From NCBI GenBank assembly GCA_017450705.1, contig JAFSTC010000072.1:1-59251 (forward strand): a DNA stretch of 59,251 nt, written 5' to 3'. A program made the position numbers and the translations under genes. This DNA comes from Lentisphaeria bacterium (lineage in GTDB: Bacteria; Verrucomicrobiota; Lentisphaeria; Victivallales; Victivallaceae). A model generated the notes under the pieces. That model was not told the DNA's origin. It ran no database searches and saw nothing but the letters and a program-made list of their open reading frames with translations. Below are positions 8,350 to 17,274 of the stretch, piece after piece (the stretch's first letter is position 1; each line of letters opens with the position of its first letter).

Positions 8350-11057
8350 TTGTACTCGCCCCAGAATTTTCTGTACGGCAGGCACTTGCCGTAAAGTTTC
8401 GTGTAGAGCAGGGGCTCCCGGGGCAGGCCCATGGTCTGGACGAAGGGCGGATCGTAGACGAAAGTCTTGTCCATGACGCGGAACAGCGCCGTTATGTTCC
8501 TGTCGAGGGCCTCCGGGCTGGCGGCCCAGACGGCCAGCGCGCCGGACTGCCGCCCCGCGCCGGAGACCTGTTTTTCGCGGCAGAAGAGCAGGATCTTTCC
8601 CTTTTCGAACTTGGGTTTCGAGGTGATGACCACTTGGGGAACGGCGGAATTTTTGCCGAAGACCTTTTTGTCCTTGAGGAACTCGAAATAGGTGACGAAC
8701 CGCTCCGCCTGAGATCTGGCTTCCTCGGGAGCGCAGACCGTGAATTCCGCCTGTTTCCGCACCTTGGCGCCGACGAAGAAGCTGGCGATGGCCGACGCGG
8801 GACTGCGGAACTCCAATGATTTGTAGGTGAGGACGAGACGGCTCCCGTCCCGGAAGGCGAGGGGGGCCTTTGGATCGGCTTTCTTCCCGTCCAGCGTCAC
8901 CTCGGCGGGGCGAAAGGCCCGCAGCTCCCGGACCTCCAGGGGCGACGTGAAGGCCTTGCCCTTGAAGTCCAGCGTGATGACCCGTTTATGGAGCTGGCGC
9001 TGCGCGGAGACGGTGACGAGCGTCCCCGCGGGGCAATCCACTCCGGCCACGGCGCGGAAGAGCACGGGCGTCCGCGAGGGGAGTTCGGCGTCGACGCAAG
9101 TTTCACCCTGCTCCACCTTGTTCACCGTGGAAGAGTCCTCCCGCAAGTGGCGGAGGAAGAGATAAACCGCCCTCTTGCCGTCCAGCTGCGCGTTGTCGAA
9201 GCGCAGCGTGCCCGAAACGGGCTTCGGCGCGGAGTTGCCCAGATAAAAAATCGTCTGCACGCCCCGCCCGTAACGGCTCCGGAAGGGGATGCGCAGACCG
9301 GCCGGGACCGTCGTCAGGGGGACCGTGGCCTGCCAGCCCGTGCGGATGCATTCCTCCAGTTCGGGCATGACGTAGAGCAGCACCGGGTTGCCGTTGGTCT
9401 GGACGAAATCGTAGAACATCCCGTACTTGAAGGCGGAAAGCATCGTGTAGTCGGCGACTTTGGCCAGCGCTTCGGTCAACTCCTCCGGCGTCTTGGTGCG
9501 CCAGTCGGGAAAGAGCAGAGTAAACATGAAGTGGCTGGAGATGCTGGCCGGTTTCGGGCCCACCCAGTAGCGCCACAGAGGCATGTTGCGCATGAAGCGC
9601 CCGTGGTTGCGGAAGCCGGCCTCCAGCTCGTTGCGGTCGGCCTTGAGATAGCCGTTGACCCAGGCGGTCAGGGGGCGGCCGTCGCGCCCCTTGAGGGAGC
9701 GGACCAGATCCACCTGACGGTTGACGGCGAGGGCCTGTTCGATGAACTTGCCCTTCTCGTCCCAGGCCCGGCCGGGGATGTCCTTTCCCACCGCCGGTCC
9801 CCGGTAGAAAGCGCCGCCGTAGCCGCAGTCGAAGGCGAATCCGGGCGGATCGACCTCCTTCGCCGTGTCGCGGACGGAGTCCTCGTAGAACTTCTGATAA
9901 CCCGTCCCGTAGGGGAACGTGCGGATCTCCTTGTCGTAGGCCGTGCTCCACGTGGTGAGGATCCGCGGCACGTCGGGGTCGTCGTTGATGGAATCGGGGA
10001 AACGCTTCTGCGCCAGCGTGATCTCGCACCACAGCCCGCAGCAGCTGTTGTAGAACATCCAGCCGAACTTTCTGCCGAACCGGTCGAAACGCTCTTTTCT
10101 CAGTTTGCGGTAGTCCGCGTTGGTCATTTTGCCCGCGTCCACCATGACGCCGCCCAGCTTGGGGACGTTGCGGGGCTTGCTGAACATCTTGTAGTCGGAG
10201 AGCTCGTCATAACCGTAGATGTCGCCGGAACGGCGGTAGGGGCAGTAGCACCACTCGATGGTGGCGTAACGGCGGCGCAGCAGTTCCGCGTCGGGCTTTG
10301 CCCACCAGCTCTGGTAATGAGTGTAAGCGCCCCAGATGTAGGGATTTTCCTGATCCGTTGCCCAGAGCTCCGGCAACGAATCGTAGAACTTCTGGACGAC
10401 CCCCTCCCGCTCGCCGTAGCGCGTTCCGCTCTCGCCGAGGAACATCCTGAAGGCGACGCTTTTGCCCGGCGCGAGGACGAAACGGAAGGAGAAGGCCAGC
10501 TGCCGCGCTTCGGGGTAAAACCCGGACGCGCTGAAACTTATGGGGTCGAACAGCGCGCCGCCGAGAAAGACGGCCGATTTTTTGCCGAAGACCGCCGACA
10601 CGGGGAAGGGCATCATGGAGGCGCCCACGTTTTTCTCGAACTTGCTCTTGGTCGTCCGGCGCAGAAGCGGCGCGGCGCCCGCCTCTTTCACCACGTTGAA
10701 ACCGTCCCAGAACCGCAGAAAGGTCCCTCCGTCGAAAACGAGGCGCAGTTCCGGCTCGATCCAGAGCTCCTTCTGCGTTTTGTTCTCGATCTCGGAAGAT
10801 ATTTCCGTGAGGGCGTGCCGTTTTTTCGCCGTGACGCGCCAGGTGAGTTCCGGCGTTTCCGCCTGCCCGTTGCGGAAGGCCAGCGCCATGGGCTTTCCCT
10901 CCGGACCCAGCGTCATGTACGGAACGAGCGCCGCCTTTTTCCAGTTTGCGGCGGGATCCTGCGGCGTGACGGCGATCCCCTCCGGCCCGATCTCGAGTTC
11001 GGCCGCGGCCAGGGGGAGCGCGGCGGCGGCCAGAAGCGCCAGGAACAGTCTTTTCAT
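8346..11057 (-). CDS. Large secreted glycoside-hydrolase-like protein
   Basis: 903 aa. Signal peptide at 1-19 (MKRLFLALLAAAALPLAAA); the start at 11057 overlaps the previous stop as ATGA. The first about 250 residues are beta-sandwich-like, followed by a probable TIM barrel at about 270-620 with barrel-like acidic strand ends (MVDAGK, FDCGYGG) and many aromatic residues as in carbohydrate sites. The last third looks like beta domains and an alpha-helical tail. I cannot assign a GH family; it resembles the uncharacterised glycosidases common in Lentisphaerota. Preceded by two pseudopilins and followed by an epimerase-like secreted protein, so it is likely the main depolymerase or exoglycosidase of this operon. 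Confidence 0.75.
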   Translation of the reverse strand: MKRLFLALLAAAALPLAAAELEIGPEGIAVTPQDPAANWKKAALVPYMTLGPEGKPMALAFRNGQAETPELTWRVTAKKRHALTEISSEIENKTQKELWIEPELRLVFDGGTFLRFWDGFNVVKEAGAAPLLRRTTKSKFEKNVGASMMPFPVSAVFGKKSAVFLGGALFDPISFSASGFYPEARQLAFSFRFVLAPGKSVAFRMFLGESGTRYGEREGVVQKFYDSLPELWATDQENPYIWGAYTHYQSWWAKPDAELLRRRYATIEWCYCPYRRSGDIYGYDELSDYKMFSKPRNVPKLGGVMVDAGKMTNADYRKLRKERFDRFGRKFGWMFYNSCCGLWCEITLAQKRFPDSINDDPDVPRILTTWSTAYDKEIRTFPYGTGYQKFYEDSVRDTAKEVDPPGFAFDCGYGGAFYRGPAVGKDIPGRAWDEKGKFIEQALAVNRQVDLVRSLKGRDGRPLTAWVNGYLKADRNELEAGFRNHGRFMRNMPLWRYWVGPKPASISSHFMFTLLFPDWRTKTPEELTEALAKVADYTMLSAFKYGMFYDFVQTNGNPVLLYVMPELEECIRTGWQATVPLTTVPAGLRIPFRSRYGRGVQTIFYLGNSAPKPVSGTLRFDNAQLDGKRAVYLFLRHLREDSSTVNKVEQGETCVDAELPSRTPVLFRAVAGVDCPAGTLVTVSAQRQLHKRVITLDFKGKAFTSPLEVRELRAFRPAEVTLDGKKADPKAPLAFRDGSRLVLTYKSLEFRSPASAIASFFVGAKVRKQAEFTVCAPEEARSQAERFVTYFEFLKDKKVFGKNSAVPQVVITSKPKFEKGKILLFCREKQVSGAGRQSGALAVWAASPEALDRNITALFRVMDKTFVYDPPFVQTMGLPREPLLYTKLYGKCLPYRKFWGEYK

Positions 11058-11713
11058 GGTTCGATCTTCCAGTTTTTCCAGCGTTTGATATCTTTTTTCC
11101 ATCCGTCGAAGGCCTCGGCGAGGCCCAGCGTCTCCTTGGTGAATTTTTCCACATGTCCGTCCAGCATCGCGTAGTTGGAGCCGGCTCCTTCATGGAACGG
11201 ACCGTAGTCCGACGGCCAGCAGACCCGGACGGGACGCAGGGAGTACCCCCTTTTCACGGCGGAGTCCCCGAGGGAGACCGTGTAGGCCGGGGTGGCGGCC
11301 TCGCTCAGCTTGCGCCAGCGGGACCTGGGGCTCCCGTCGCTGCTCAAATAGGTGTTCATGCCGTAGGCCGTGGAGCCGATGTCGAAGACGGAGGGCAGCA
11401 GATCCCGCTCCCCCGGTCCCTCGTCGGAGAGAATTTTGGCCGACCGGGGATTGGCCGGGCAGTAAAAGAGATGCGCGTCCCGGGCGTAGGGCAGGACGCG
11501 GCTCATCCAGAACTCCCACGTCCTCTTGCGCACGATGAGGGGCGGCAGAAAACCGTCGTTGGCCTGCGCGTAGGCGTGGACCGCCTGAGAGAGGCGTGCC
11601 AGATTGTTCCGGCAGACGGCGGCTTTCCTGTCCGGCGGCATCGCCGCGGTGAGCATCACCGCGCCGAGACAGAGGATCCCGGCGCAGAGAGCCGCTTCCG
11701 TTTTCGTGATCAT
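11054..11713 (-). CDS. Atypical pseudopilin-like protein lacking the FTLIE prepilin motif
   Basis: 219 aa. The C-terminal two thirds resemble DUF1559-type pseudopilins: an NNLARLSQAVHAYAQANDG segment like the usual NLKQFG helix, CPAN, a GMNTYL segment and, near the end, HEGAGSNYAMLDG, in which His and DG are ten rather than nine residues apart. The N-terminus (MITKTEAALCAGILCLGAVMLTAAMPP) is a plain hydrophobic helix with no FTLIE and no Glu at +5 of a cleavage site. Thus it may be anchored like a minor pilin that is not processed, or be secreted by signal peptidase. It starts 8 bp upstream-side of a normal pseudopilin and overlaps the next gene by 4 bp. Confidence 0.75.
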   Translation of the reverse strand: MITKTEAALCAGILCLGAVMLTAAMPPDRKAAVCRNNLARLSQAVHAYAQANDGFLPPLIVRKRTWEFWMSRVLPYARDAHLFYCPANPRSAKILSDEGPGERDLLPSVFDIGSTAYGMNTYLSSDGSPRSRWRKLSEAATPAYTVSLGDSAVKRGYSLRPVRVCWPSDYGPFHEGAGSNYAMLDGHVEKFTKETLGLAEAFDGWKKDIKRWKNWKIEP

Positions 11714-11720
11714 GCCGCGC

Positions 11721-12485
11721 TTACTTCCACAGGAAGGGCGACTCGACGTGGCTGGTGGGGACGATGCTGGAGTCGAGGAACGTCTTGGGCTGTTTCAGGA
11801 CTCCCACGTGGAAGTCGGCGTAGAGCAGGTTGTTGTCGCCGTTGTGCCACGTGCCGATGCGCACGGGGGTGTCGTCGCGGATGATGTAGCTGTTGGCGTC
11901 CTTGCCCGTCGTTTCGGCCAGCAGCATGCACCGGGAGGCCTTTTTCATCTCGGTGACCTTGACCGGCGTGAAGCGGCCCGGCGCGCCGGCTTTGTACCAG
12001 CCGGGGACCTTTTCGCGGGTGCCGACGAAGGCGGAGCTGTAACCGTATCCCACGTAGGTCCAGCTGGCCAGACCCGAGCCCATGACGCAGACCCAGGGGC
12101 CCCGGGAACTCAAGTCGCGCATGTAGTATTCGCTGGGACTGGCGGCTTTCGCCGTCGGGCACTTCCAGAGGTCGCCCGTCACCAGTTTGAGGCTCTGCAG
12201 CAGCGCCGCCCAGTTCCACTTGTTCTTGTCGAGGGCGGCCGAGCCGTCGGGATTCACCAGTATGTACGGCGGGAAGGAGTCGACGTAGTTGTCGACGTAC
12301 TGGGCGAAGGCGGTCCCGAACTGCTTGAGGTTGCTCTGACAGCTGGCCGTTCTCCCCCGCTCCCGGGCCTGCTGCAGGGCGGGCATGAGCATGGCGGCCA
12401 GGATCGCGATGATGGCGATCACGACCAGCAGCTCGATCAGGGTGAAACGGATGGCGGCGGCGGACTGGGAAACTCTTTTTTTCAT
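11721..12485 (-). CDS. Pseudopilin, prepilin-type N-terminal motif (DUF1559-like)
   Basis: 254 aa. Leader of about 12 residues then [14 protein letters not shown] and [10 protein letters not shown]. Near the C-terminus the pattern is His, nine residues, then DF ([13 protein letters not shown]), a variant of H-X9-DG. The ATG at 12485 has GGAGAA about 8 bp upstream and follows the SGNH esterase stop by 4 bp. As with the other pseudopilins here it stands between an esterase or metabolic gene and a large secreted glycosidase. Expected in the inner membrane and processed by a prepilin peptidase encoded elsewhere. Confidence 0.9.
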   Translation of the reverse strand: MKKRVSQSAAAIRFTLIELLVVIAIIAILAAMLMPALQQARERGRTASCQSNLKQFGTAFAQYVDNYVDSFPPYILVNPDGSAALDKNKWNWAALLQSLKLVTGDLWKCPTAKAASPSEYYMRDLSSRGPWVCVMGSGLASWTYVGYGYSSAFVGTREKVPGWYKAGAPGRFTPVKVTEMKKASRCMLLAETTGKDANSYIIRDDTPVRIGTWHNGDNNLLYADFHVGVLKQPKTFLDSSIVPTSHVESPFLWK

Positions 12486-12489
12486 GATC

Positions 12490-13953
12490 TTACTTCTCCT
12501 TTGGGTTGTCGGCAAGATATTCGAGAATTTTCTGTGCGAGAAAACTGAAGCCGGGTTCGTCCAGATGGATCACGTCGTTCCGGGCGAAAAATTCCGGGCG
12601 GGCCGCCTTGCACATCTCCTGATAAAGATCGAGATATTCGGCCTTTTCGGCCGCCGCGGCCTGCTTCTGGGCGGCGATGCCCTGCCGGGTCAGTTCGGGC
12701 ACGCCGAACTTGACGAAGTTCTGATTTCTCTTTTCCGCGGCGGCGGCCCGTTTTTCCTGAAAGGCCTCGTGGGCGGCGGAGGGGGAGATCAGAACGATCC
12801 GCGCGCCCGGATTTTTTGCCTTGAGGAAACGGATCACCCGGACCATGGCGGCGGTCTGCTCCCCGAAGGGGACCAGCGGCTTGGCATAGCCGTCGCTGCG
12901 CAAAGTCCGGTTGTCGTTGGAGCCGACGGCGATGAAGATCAAATCATAGGGTTTGCCGAAGAGACCCGCGTATTTTTTGACGTCGCGGCCCTTGCCGTTG
13001 AGCCGGTCCTCGATGCGGGTGATGTAGTCCCCCGCCACCGCGGCGTTGCGGAAGGAGACTTTTCCCGGGTTGTTCCGCTCGAGGAAGTAAATCACCTTGT
13101 CCGCGGCGTTTCTTCCCCGGTTGAAGTCGTAGATGCTGTCGCCGAGGAAGAGGACCCTCACGGGGTTGCCGAACTTGATCTTCGCGGCGGCCTTCGCGAC
13201 GGCGTCGTATTGTTCCTGCGGCAGGACGGAGAAGCGCGTTTCCGCCGTCGCGCCCTCCGCCGCGGCGGTCACGCGGTAAAGCCCCGGCTGGACCGTTTTT
13301 TCCGGCGGCGCGGCGGTGAAGGAGCGGTCGGGCAGGATGACGAGCCGGGTCAGGGCCGTGCCCTGCGGCGTCACGTCGAACCGGCAAGGGGGCAGGGGAT
13401 CGCCGAGCCGGAGGATCCCGTCGGGCGTTCCGGCCTTGACGCTCACGCCCTCTTTCGAAACCGTTTCCATCAGAAGATCGTCGATCTGAGAAGAACCGCC
13501 CGCGGAGAGGCGGATCCGCACGTAGACGCCGACGGGGGCCGTTCCCGCGAAGTCCCGGGTAAATTCGATCTTTTGCCACTGATCGGTGAGGACGACGTCC
13601 TCTTTCGCGCCGTAGGGGGTATATTTGTACTTCCCTTTCCCGAGGTAGATGCCGTCGGAGAGTCCGGCGTTGATCTTCCCCTTGCCCCGGGCGAAAAACG
13701 ACAGCTTCACCCGGGGAGAGGCGTACTGACTGCTCATCATCGTGCCGCTGGAGAGCGTGGTCACTTTGTCTCCGGCCTTGAAAAGCAGCACCTTGCGCCC
13801 GCCGTGGGCGTCTTTTTCGGCGACGACCCGGACCGTTCCCCCCTTGCTTGAGAGATACCCCGAGCTCCGCTCGAAGTCGGCCTTGAGCGCCACATCGGCC
13901 CGGAGGGGAAGGGCGATCCCCGCCGCCGCGAACAACCAGAACATTTTATTCAT
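12490..13953 (-). CDS. Secreted SGNH/GDSL-type esterase with N-terminal beta domain
   Basis: 487 aa. Signal peptide at 1-19. Residues about 20-240 form a beta-rich domain, with a CBM-like first part and an Ig-like part before the esterase. The SGNH fold starts near 262: GDS at 271-273 (nucleophile Ser273), Gly in VAGDY near 308, GSND at 344-347, and D460-x-x-H463 near the C-terminus, giving all four blocks. It probably removes acetyl or similar esters from polysaccharides. It overlaps the upstream oxidoreductase by 4 bp (ATGA) and is 4 bp from the pseudopilin, so it belongs to the same glycan operon. Confidence 0.88.
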   Translation of the reverse strand: MNKMFWLFAAAGIALPLRADVALKADFERSSGYLSSKGGTVRVVAEKDAHGGRKVLLFKAGDKVTTLSSGTMMSSQYASPRVKLSFFARGKGKINAGLSDGIYLGKGKYKYTPYGAKEDVVLTDQWQKIEFTRDFAGTAPVGVYVRIRLSAGGSSQIDDLLMETVSKEGVSVKAGTPDGILRLGDPLPPCRFDVTPQGTALTRLVILPDRSFTAAPPEKTVQPGLYRVTAAAEGATAETRFSVLPQEQYDAVAKAAAKIKFGNPVRVLFLGDSIYDFNRGRNAADKVIYFLERNNPGKVSFRNAAVAGDYITRIEDRLNGKGRDVKKYAGLFGKPYDLIFIAVGSNDNRTLRSDGYAKPLVPFGEQTAAMVRVIRFLKAKNPGARIVLISPSAAHEAFQEKRAAAAEKRNQNFVKFGVPELTRQGIAAQKQAAAAEKAEYLDLYQEMCKAARPEFFARNDVIHLDEPGFSFLAQKILEYLADNPKEK

Positions 13954-15137
13954 ATCTGCACCTCTGTCGCGTAAGCCTGCGCGGGGATCTCGACGACGCG
14001 GTGTTCCCGGCGGGCGGTTTCGATGGCGGTCCCGACGACGGTGGAGGCCAGTCCCGCCTCCAGTCCCGCCCGCTGCACCTTTTCACCGCGCACCAGGGCG
14101 ATGAAGTTGCGGAAGAGGGTGAGGTCGCTGCCGCCGTGTCCGGAGTCGTTGTCCTGTTCGAGCTTGAAGTGCCGGGCCTCGCGCCCGTCGGAGAAGGAGA
14201 CGTCCACGGTGAAGTCGTGGGAATCCGCCTCGATGTAGCCCGTGGTCCCGATGACTTTGAGCCGGCGTTTCGGCACGGGGGCGAAAAGATCCAGCGAGAA
14301 ACTGGCCGTGACGCCGGAGGGGTATTCGAAATTCACCACCTGATGGTCGATCACGTCCTTGTCGCGGGTGTAGACGCAGCGGTCGAAGCCGAAGGCGGAG
14401 GGATCCGACTTCTCCTCCTCCGTCATGTAGACCATCTCGCCCGCGAAGCGGAAACGGCAGTCCTTGTCGGGACACTGACTGCAGAACTCGCATTTGAGCT
14501 TGTCGGACGTGAAGAAACTCAACGAGCCGAAGGAGGAGACCCGGCAGGGGTTCTCCCCGGCCAGCCACGAGAGGATGTCGATGTCGTGACTGCACTTGGC
14601 CAGCATGAAGCCGCCGGAGCTGGCCACGTGCCGGTGCCAGCGGCGCATGTAGCTTGCGCCGTGGAGCACAAAAAGCTCCTCGTCGGCCTGAAAATTCATC
14701 ACCTGACCGATGGTTTTTTCGTCCAGCAGTTCCTTGACCTTGCGGTAGACGGGGTGGCCCCGCAGGACGAATCCCAGCAGGGCGCCGCGGCAGGAGCCGG
14801 CGTGCCGCAGGATCTCCCGGCAGCCCTCCACCGTGGGGGCCATGGGTTTTTCCAGCAGCACGGCGCAGCCGCGTTTCATGGCCGCGACGGCCACGGGGGC
14901 ATGCTGGAAGTCGGGAACGGCCACCACGACGCCCTCGGGCCGGACCTCGTCCAGCATCTTTTCGAGGGAGGTGAAGAGGGGCGCGGTACAGTTGTGCCGG
15001 CGGGCGAAACCCGTCAGTCTTGCCTCGCTGCAGTCGCAGACGCCGGCAAGTTCGATCCCGGGTTCGTTCATGGCCAGTTCGACGAAGGTCTTGCCCCGCT
15101 GGCCGAATCCCGCGACGGCGATTTTGGGGGAACTCAT
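13950..15137 (-). CDS. Gfo/Idh/MocA oxidoreductase with a four-cysteine insert
   Basis: 395 aa, longer than the 311-aa paralogue in this window. The Rossmann loop is GFGQRG at 10-15, EKP at 96-98, and the conserved Lys/His/Asp region is KCSHDID at 181-187. Between the domains there is an unusual cluster C216-x2-C219-x2-C222-x4-C227, which could bind zinc or an Fe-S cluster. It overlaps both neighbours by 4 bp: the LacI gene upstream and the SGNH esterase downstream. Likely a cytoplasmic sugar or cyclitol dehydrogenase; substrate unknown. Confidence 0.9.
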   Translation of the reverse strand: MSSPKIAVAGFGQRGKTFVELAMNEPGIELAGVCDCSEARLTGFARRHNCTAPLFTSLEKMLDEVRPEGVVVAVPDFQHAPVAVAAMKRGCAVLLEKPMAPTVEGCREILRHAGSCRGALLGFVLRGHPVYRKVKELLDEKTIGQVMNFQADEELFVLHGASYMRRWHRHVASSGGFMLAKCSHDIDILSWLAGENPCRVSSFGSLSFFTSDKLKCEFCSQCPDKDCRFRFAGEMVYMTEEEKSDPSAFGFDRCVYTRDKDVIDHQVVNFEYPSGVTASFSLDLFAPVPKRRLKVIGTTGYIEADSHDFTVDVSFSDGREARHFKLEQDNDSGHGGSDLTLFRNFIALVRGEKVQRAGLEAGLASTVVGTAIETARREHRVVEIPAQAYATEVQI

Positions 15138-16192
15138 AAGATGCGGATCCTTTTATGTTTTTCTTCTTCCGCAGAAGATTTTTCCGGAACGGGCGCCCCG
15201 GGGCGGGGCGCACAGCTTTTGCGGACGGTGAGCGTGGCGGGCAGGACCCGTTTCACGGCGCTGGACCGTCCTTCGAGAAGATCGAAAAGGAGAGTCTTCG
15301 CCGCGCGGCAGGCCTCCTCGCAGGGCAGGTGGATCGACGTGAGCGCGGGCGTGGCCGCCGGGGCCAGCTCGCGGTCGTCGGAGCCGATGATGGAGAGGTC
15401 TTCGGGGATGCGGATCCCCGCCTCGGCGCAGCACTGGATGACCCGAAGCGCGGTCATGTCGTTGAGACAGATCCACGCGGTGCACTCGGGCAGTTCCCGC
15501 CGGATGGCGGCGACCCGTTCAGGCGTGATCGACTCGAAGGACTCGAACACCCGGATCCTTTTTTCGGCGTCCGGGGCGCAGGCCCGGAAGGCGTTGGCCC
15601 GGGGCCCGTGGAGGAAACTTGCCCAGTACCGGGCGATCAGCGCCACGTTTTCGTGGCCGAGGCCGTGGAGATAGTCCATTGCCGCGCGGATGCCCGAGGC
15701 GTTGTCGTAGCATATCGTCGTCTCCCGGAGCCGTTCCGGCGGCTCCCCGGGGGAGAGGCAGACCACGGGGCACCCGAGGCGGGAGACGAATTCGGCAAAG
15801 TCTTCCGAGACGGGGAAAAGCCGCAGGATGATGCCGTCGCACCCGTAGCTGATGAGTTCGAGGACTTCCTCCCGCAGCAGCGCTTCGTCGCCGGAGGCCG
15901 CCCCCTGGATCATGCGGTAGCCGCAGGACTCCAGCACGCCCGAGAGGATCCGGCGCTCGGCCGCTCCGACCTCGTTGGCGGCCAGTCCGCAGACGCCGAT
16001 GAGGTGGCTTTGGCCCGTGCGCAGCTTGCGGGCGAAGCGGCTGGGCCGATAGGCCAGATACCGCAGCGCTTCCTCGATCCGGTCCCGGGTCCCGGCGGAC
16101 ATGCGGACGCTCTTGCGGTGGTTCAGGTACCCCGAGACCAGTGTCGCGGAAACCCCCGCCCGGCGGGCCACGTCTGTCAGATTTGCCGGCAT
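15134..16192 (-). CDS. LacI family transcriptional regulator
   Basis: 352 aa. Helix-turn-helix at residues about 3-24 (LTDVARRAGVSATLVSGYLN), hinge near 50-58, then an effector domain with RIPEDLSIIGSDD, the usual LacI C-terminal signature. I start at the ATG at 16192, right before the HTH; the ribosome site is weak (AAAGAAACAA), and an ATG at 16234 would add 14 unconserved residues. It heads the operon down to 7237 and is divergent from the TIM-barrel gene at 16359. It likely represses this operon and perhaps the divergent gene. Confidence 0.9.
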   Translation of the reverse strand: MPANLTDVARRAGVSATLVSGYLNHRKSVRMSAGTRDRIEEALRYLAYRPSRFARKLRTGQSHLIGVCGLAANEVGAAERRILSGVLESCGYRMIQGAASGDEALLREEVLELISYGCDGIILRLFPVSEDFAEFVSRLGCPVVCLSPGEPPERLRETTICYDNASGIRAAMDYLHGLGHENVALIARYWASFLHGPRANAFRACAPDAEKRIRVFESFESITPERVAAIRRELPECTAWICLNDMTALRVIQCCAEAGIRIPEDLSIIGSDDRELAPAATPALTSIHLPCEEACRAAKTLLFDLLEGRSSAVKRVLPATLTVRKSCAPRPGAPVPEKSSAEEEKHKRIRIL

Positions 16193-16234
16193 TTGTTTCT
16201 TTTGGTTTATCGTTGCACCATGTCGATCGTCCAT

Positions 16235-16262
16235 AACATAGCACCATTCCGCAAAAATGCAA
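16235..16262 (-). promoter_or_regulatory. Promoter of the second LacI operon
   Basis: On the minus strand TTGCAT (16257-16262), 16 bp, TATGTT (16235-16240). A CGATCG palindrome at 16224-16229 lies at the expected transcription start and could be part of an operator. Confidence 0.5.
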
Positions 16263-16296
16263 ATGCCGGGACCGCTCTGGAAAAAATTTTTCCCCG

Positions 16297-16305
16297 TGCT
16301 ATATT
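16297..16305 (+). promoter_or_regulatory. Extended -10 promoter for the TIM-barrel gene
   Basis: TGCTATATT gives an extended -10 (TG then TATATT at 16300-16305). The -35 region (TCTGGA) is poor. It is 53 bp before the start codon. Confidence 0.5.
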
Positions 16306-16358
16306 AATGACAGGCGGCGCATGCCGCTGCGCAAACGAATCACTTTCTGGAGGAAAAC

Positions 16359-17270
16359 ATGTTTCTGACCGGATTTGCCGACGAGGCCGGGGCCGATTTT
16401 TCGACCCAGATCAAGGCGACCGCCGAGCTGGGGTGGAAGTTCATCGAGACCCGGGCCATCGGAACCAAAAACCTCGCGAGCCTCTCCGAGGCCGAATTCG
16501 ACGACGTCTGTTGTCAGCTGGAGAAGTCCGGCATCGCCATCAGCTGTTACGGCAGCGCCGTCGCCAGCTGGAACAAGCATCCCCGCAAGGAGGAGGATTT
16601 CGTCAAGAGCCGCGACGAGCTCCTTGCCGCCATCCCCCGGATGCACAAACTGGGCGTCAAACTCATCCGCGGCATGAGTTTCCTCACCCCCGAGGACGAG
16701 GAACCCGACAGTCCGGAACTTGAGAAGATCATCTTTGCCAAAGTCAACGAACTGGTCAAAATCTGCGAGGACAACGGCATCGTCTACGGCCACGAAAACT
16801 GCATGAACTACGGCGGGCTGTCGTATCTGCACACCCTCAAACTGCTGGACCACGTCAAGAGTCCGGCTTTCAAGCTCATCTTCGACACGGGCAACCCCGT
16901 GTTCAATTACCGCAGGATCGGGCAGGGGCCCTATCCGCTGCAGTCCGCGTGGGAGTTCTACCGCAACGTGCGGGAATTCATCACCTACGTCCACATCAAG
17001 GACGGCACCGCGCTGCCCCGGACCGACGGCAAGCGGCCCTCGTGCAAATACTGCTGGGCGGGCGACGGCAGCGGCGACGTCCGGGCCATCGTCATCGATT
17101 TGCGGGAGACCGGGTACGACGGCGGATTTTCCATGGAGCCCCATGTGGCCGCGGTCTTCCACGAAGCCCAGCCCCGGAGCGCCTCTCTGGACGCCGTGAA
17201 GTATTCCAGTTACGTCGAATACGGCCGCCGTTTCGAGAAACTGCTCCGGGACTGCGGCTGGGAGTTTTAG
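16359..17270 (+). CDS. Sugar phosphate isomerase/epimerase-like TIM barrel
   Basis: 303 aa. Xylose-isomerase-like TIM barrel: LTGFADEAG at the first strand, GHENCMN with a candidate metal Glu in the middle, FDTGN with the Asp, YVHIKDG with the His, and SMEPH near the C-terminus with the last Glu. The start is supported by CTGGAGGAAAAC before the ATG. Expressed divergently from the LacI operon and 4 bp before the NikR-like gene, with which it must be co-transcribed. It ends with TAG, showing amber is a normal stop here. Likely cytoplasmic sugar or inositol catabolism; the exact reaction is not visible. Confidence 0.9.
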   Translation: MFLTGFADEAGADFSTQIKATAELGWKFIETRAIGTKNLASLSEAEFDDVCCQLEKSGIAISCYGSAVASWNKHPRKEEDFVKSRDELLAAIPRMHKLGVKLIRGMSFLTPEDEEPDSPELEKIIFAKVNELVKICEDNGIVYGHENCMNYGGLSYLHTLKLLDHVKSPAFKLIFDTGNPVFNYRRIGQGPYPLQSAWEFYRNVREFITYVHIKDGTALPRTDGKRPSCKYCWAGDGSGDVRAIVIDLRETGYDGGFSMEPHVAAVFHEAQPRSASLDAVKYSSYVEYGRRFEKLLRDCGWEF

Positions 17271-17274
17271 AAAA

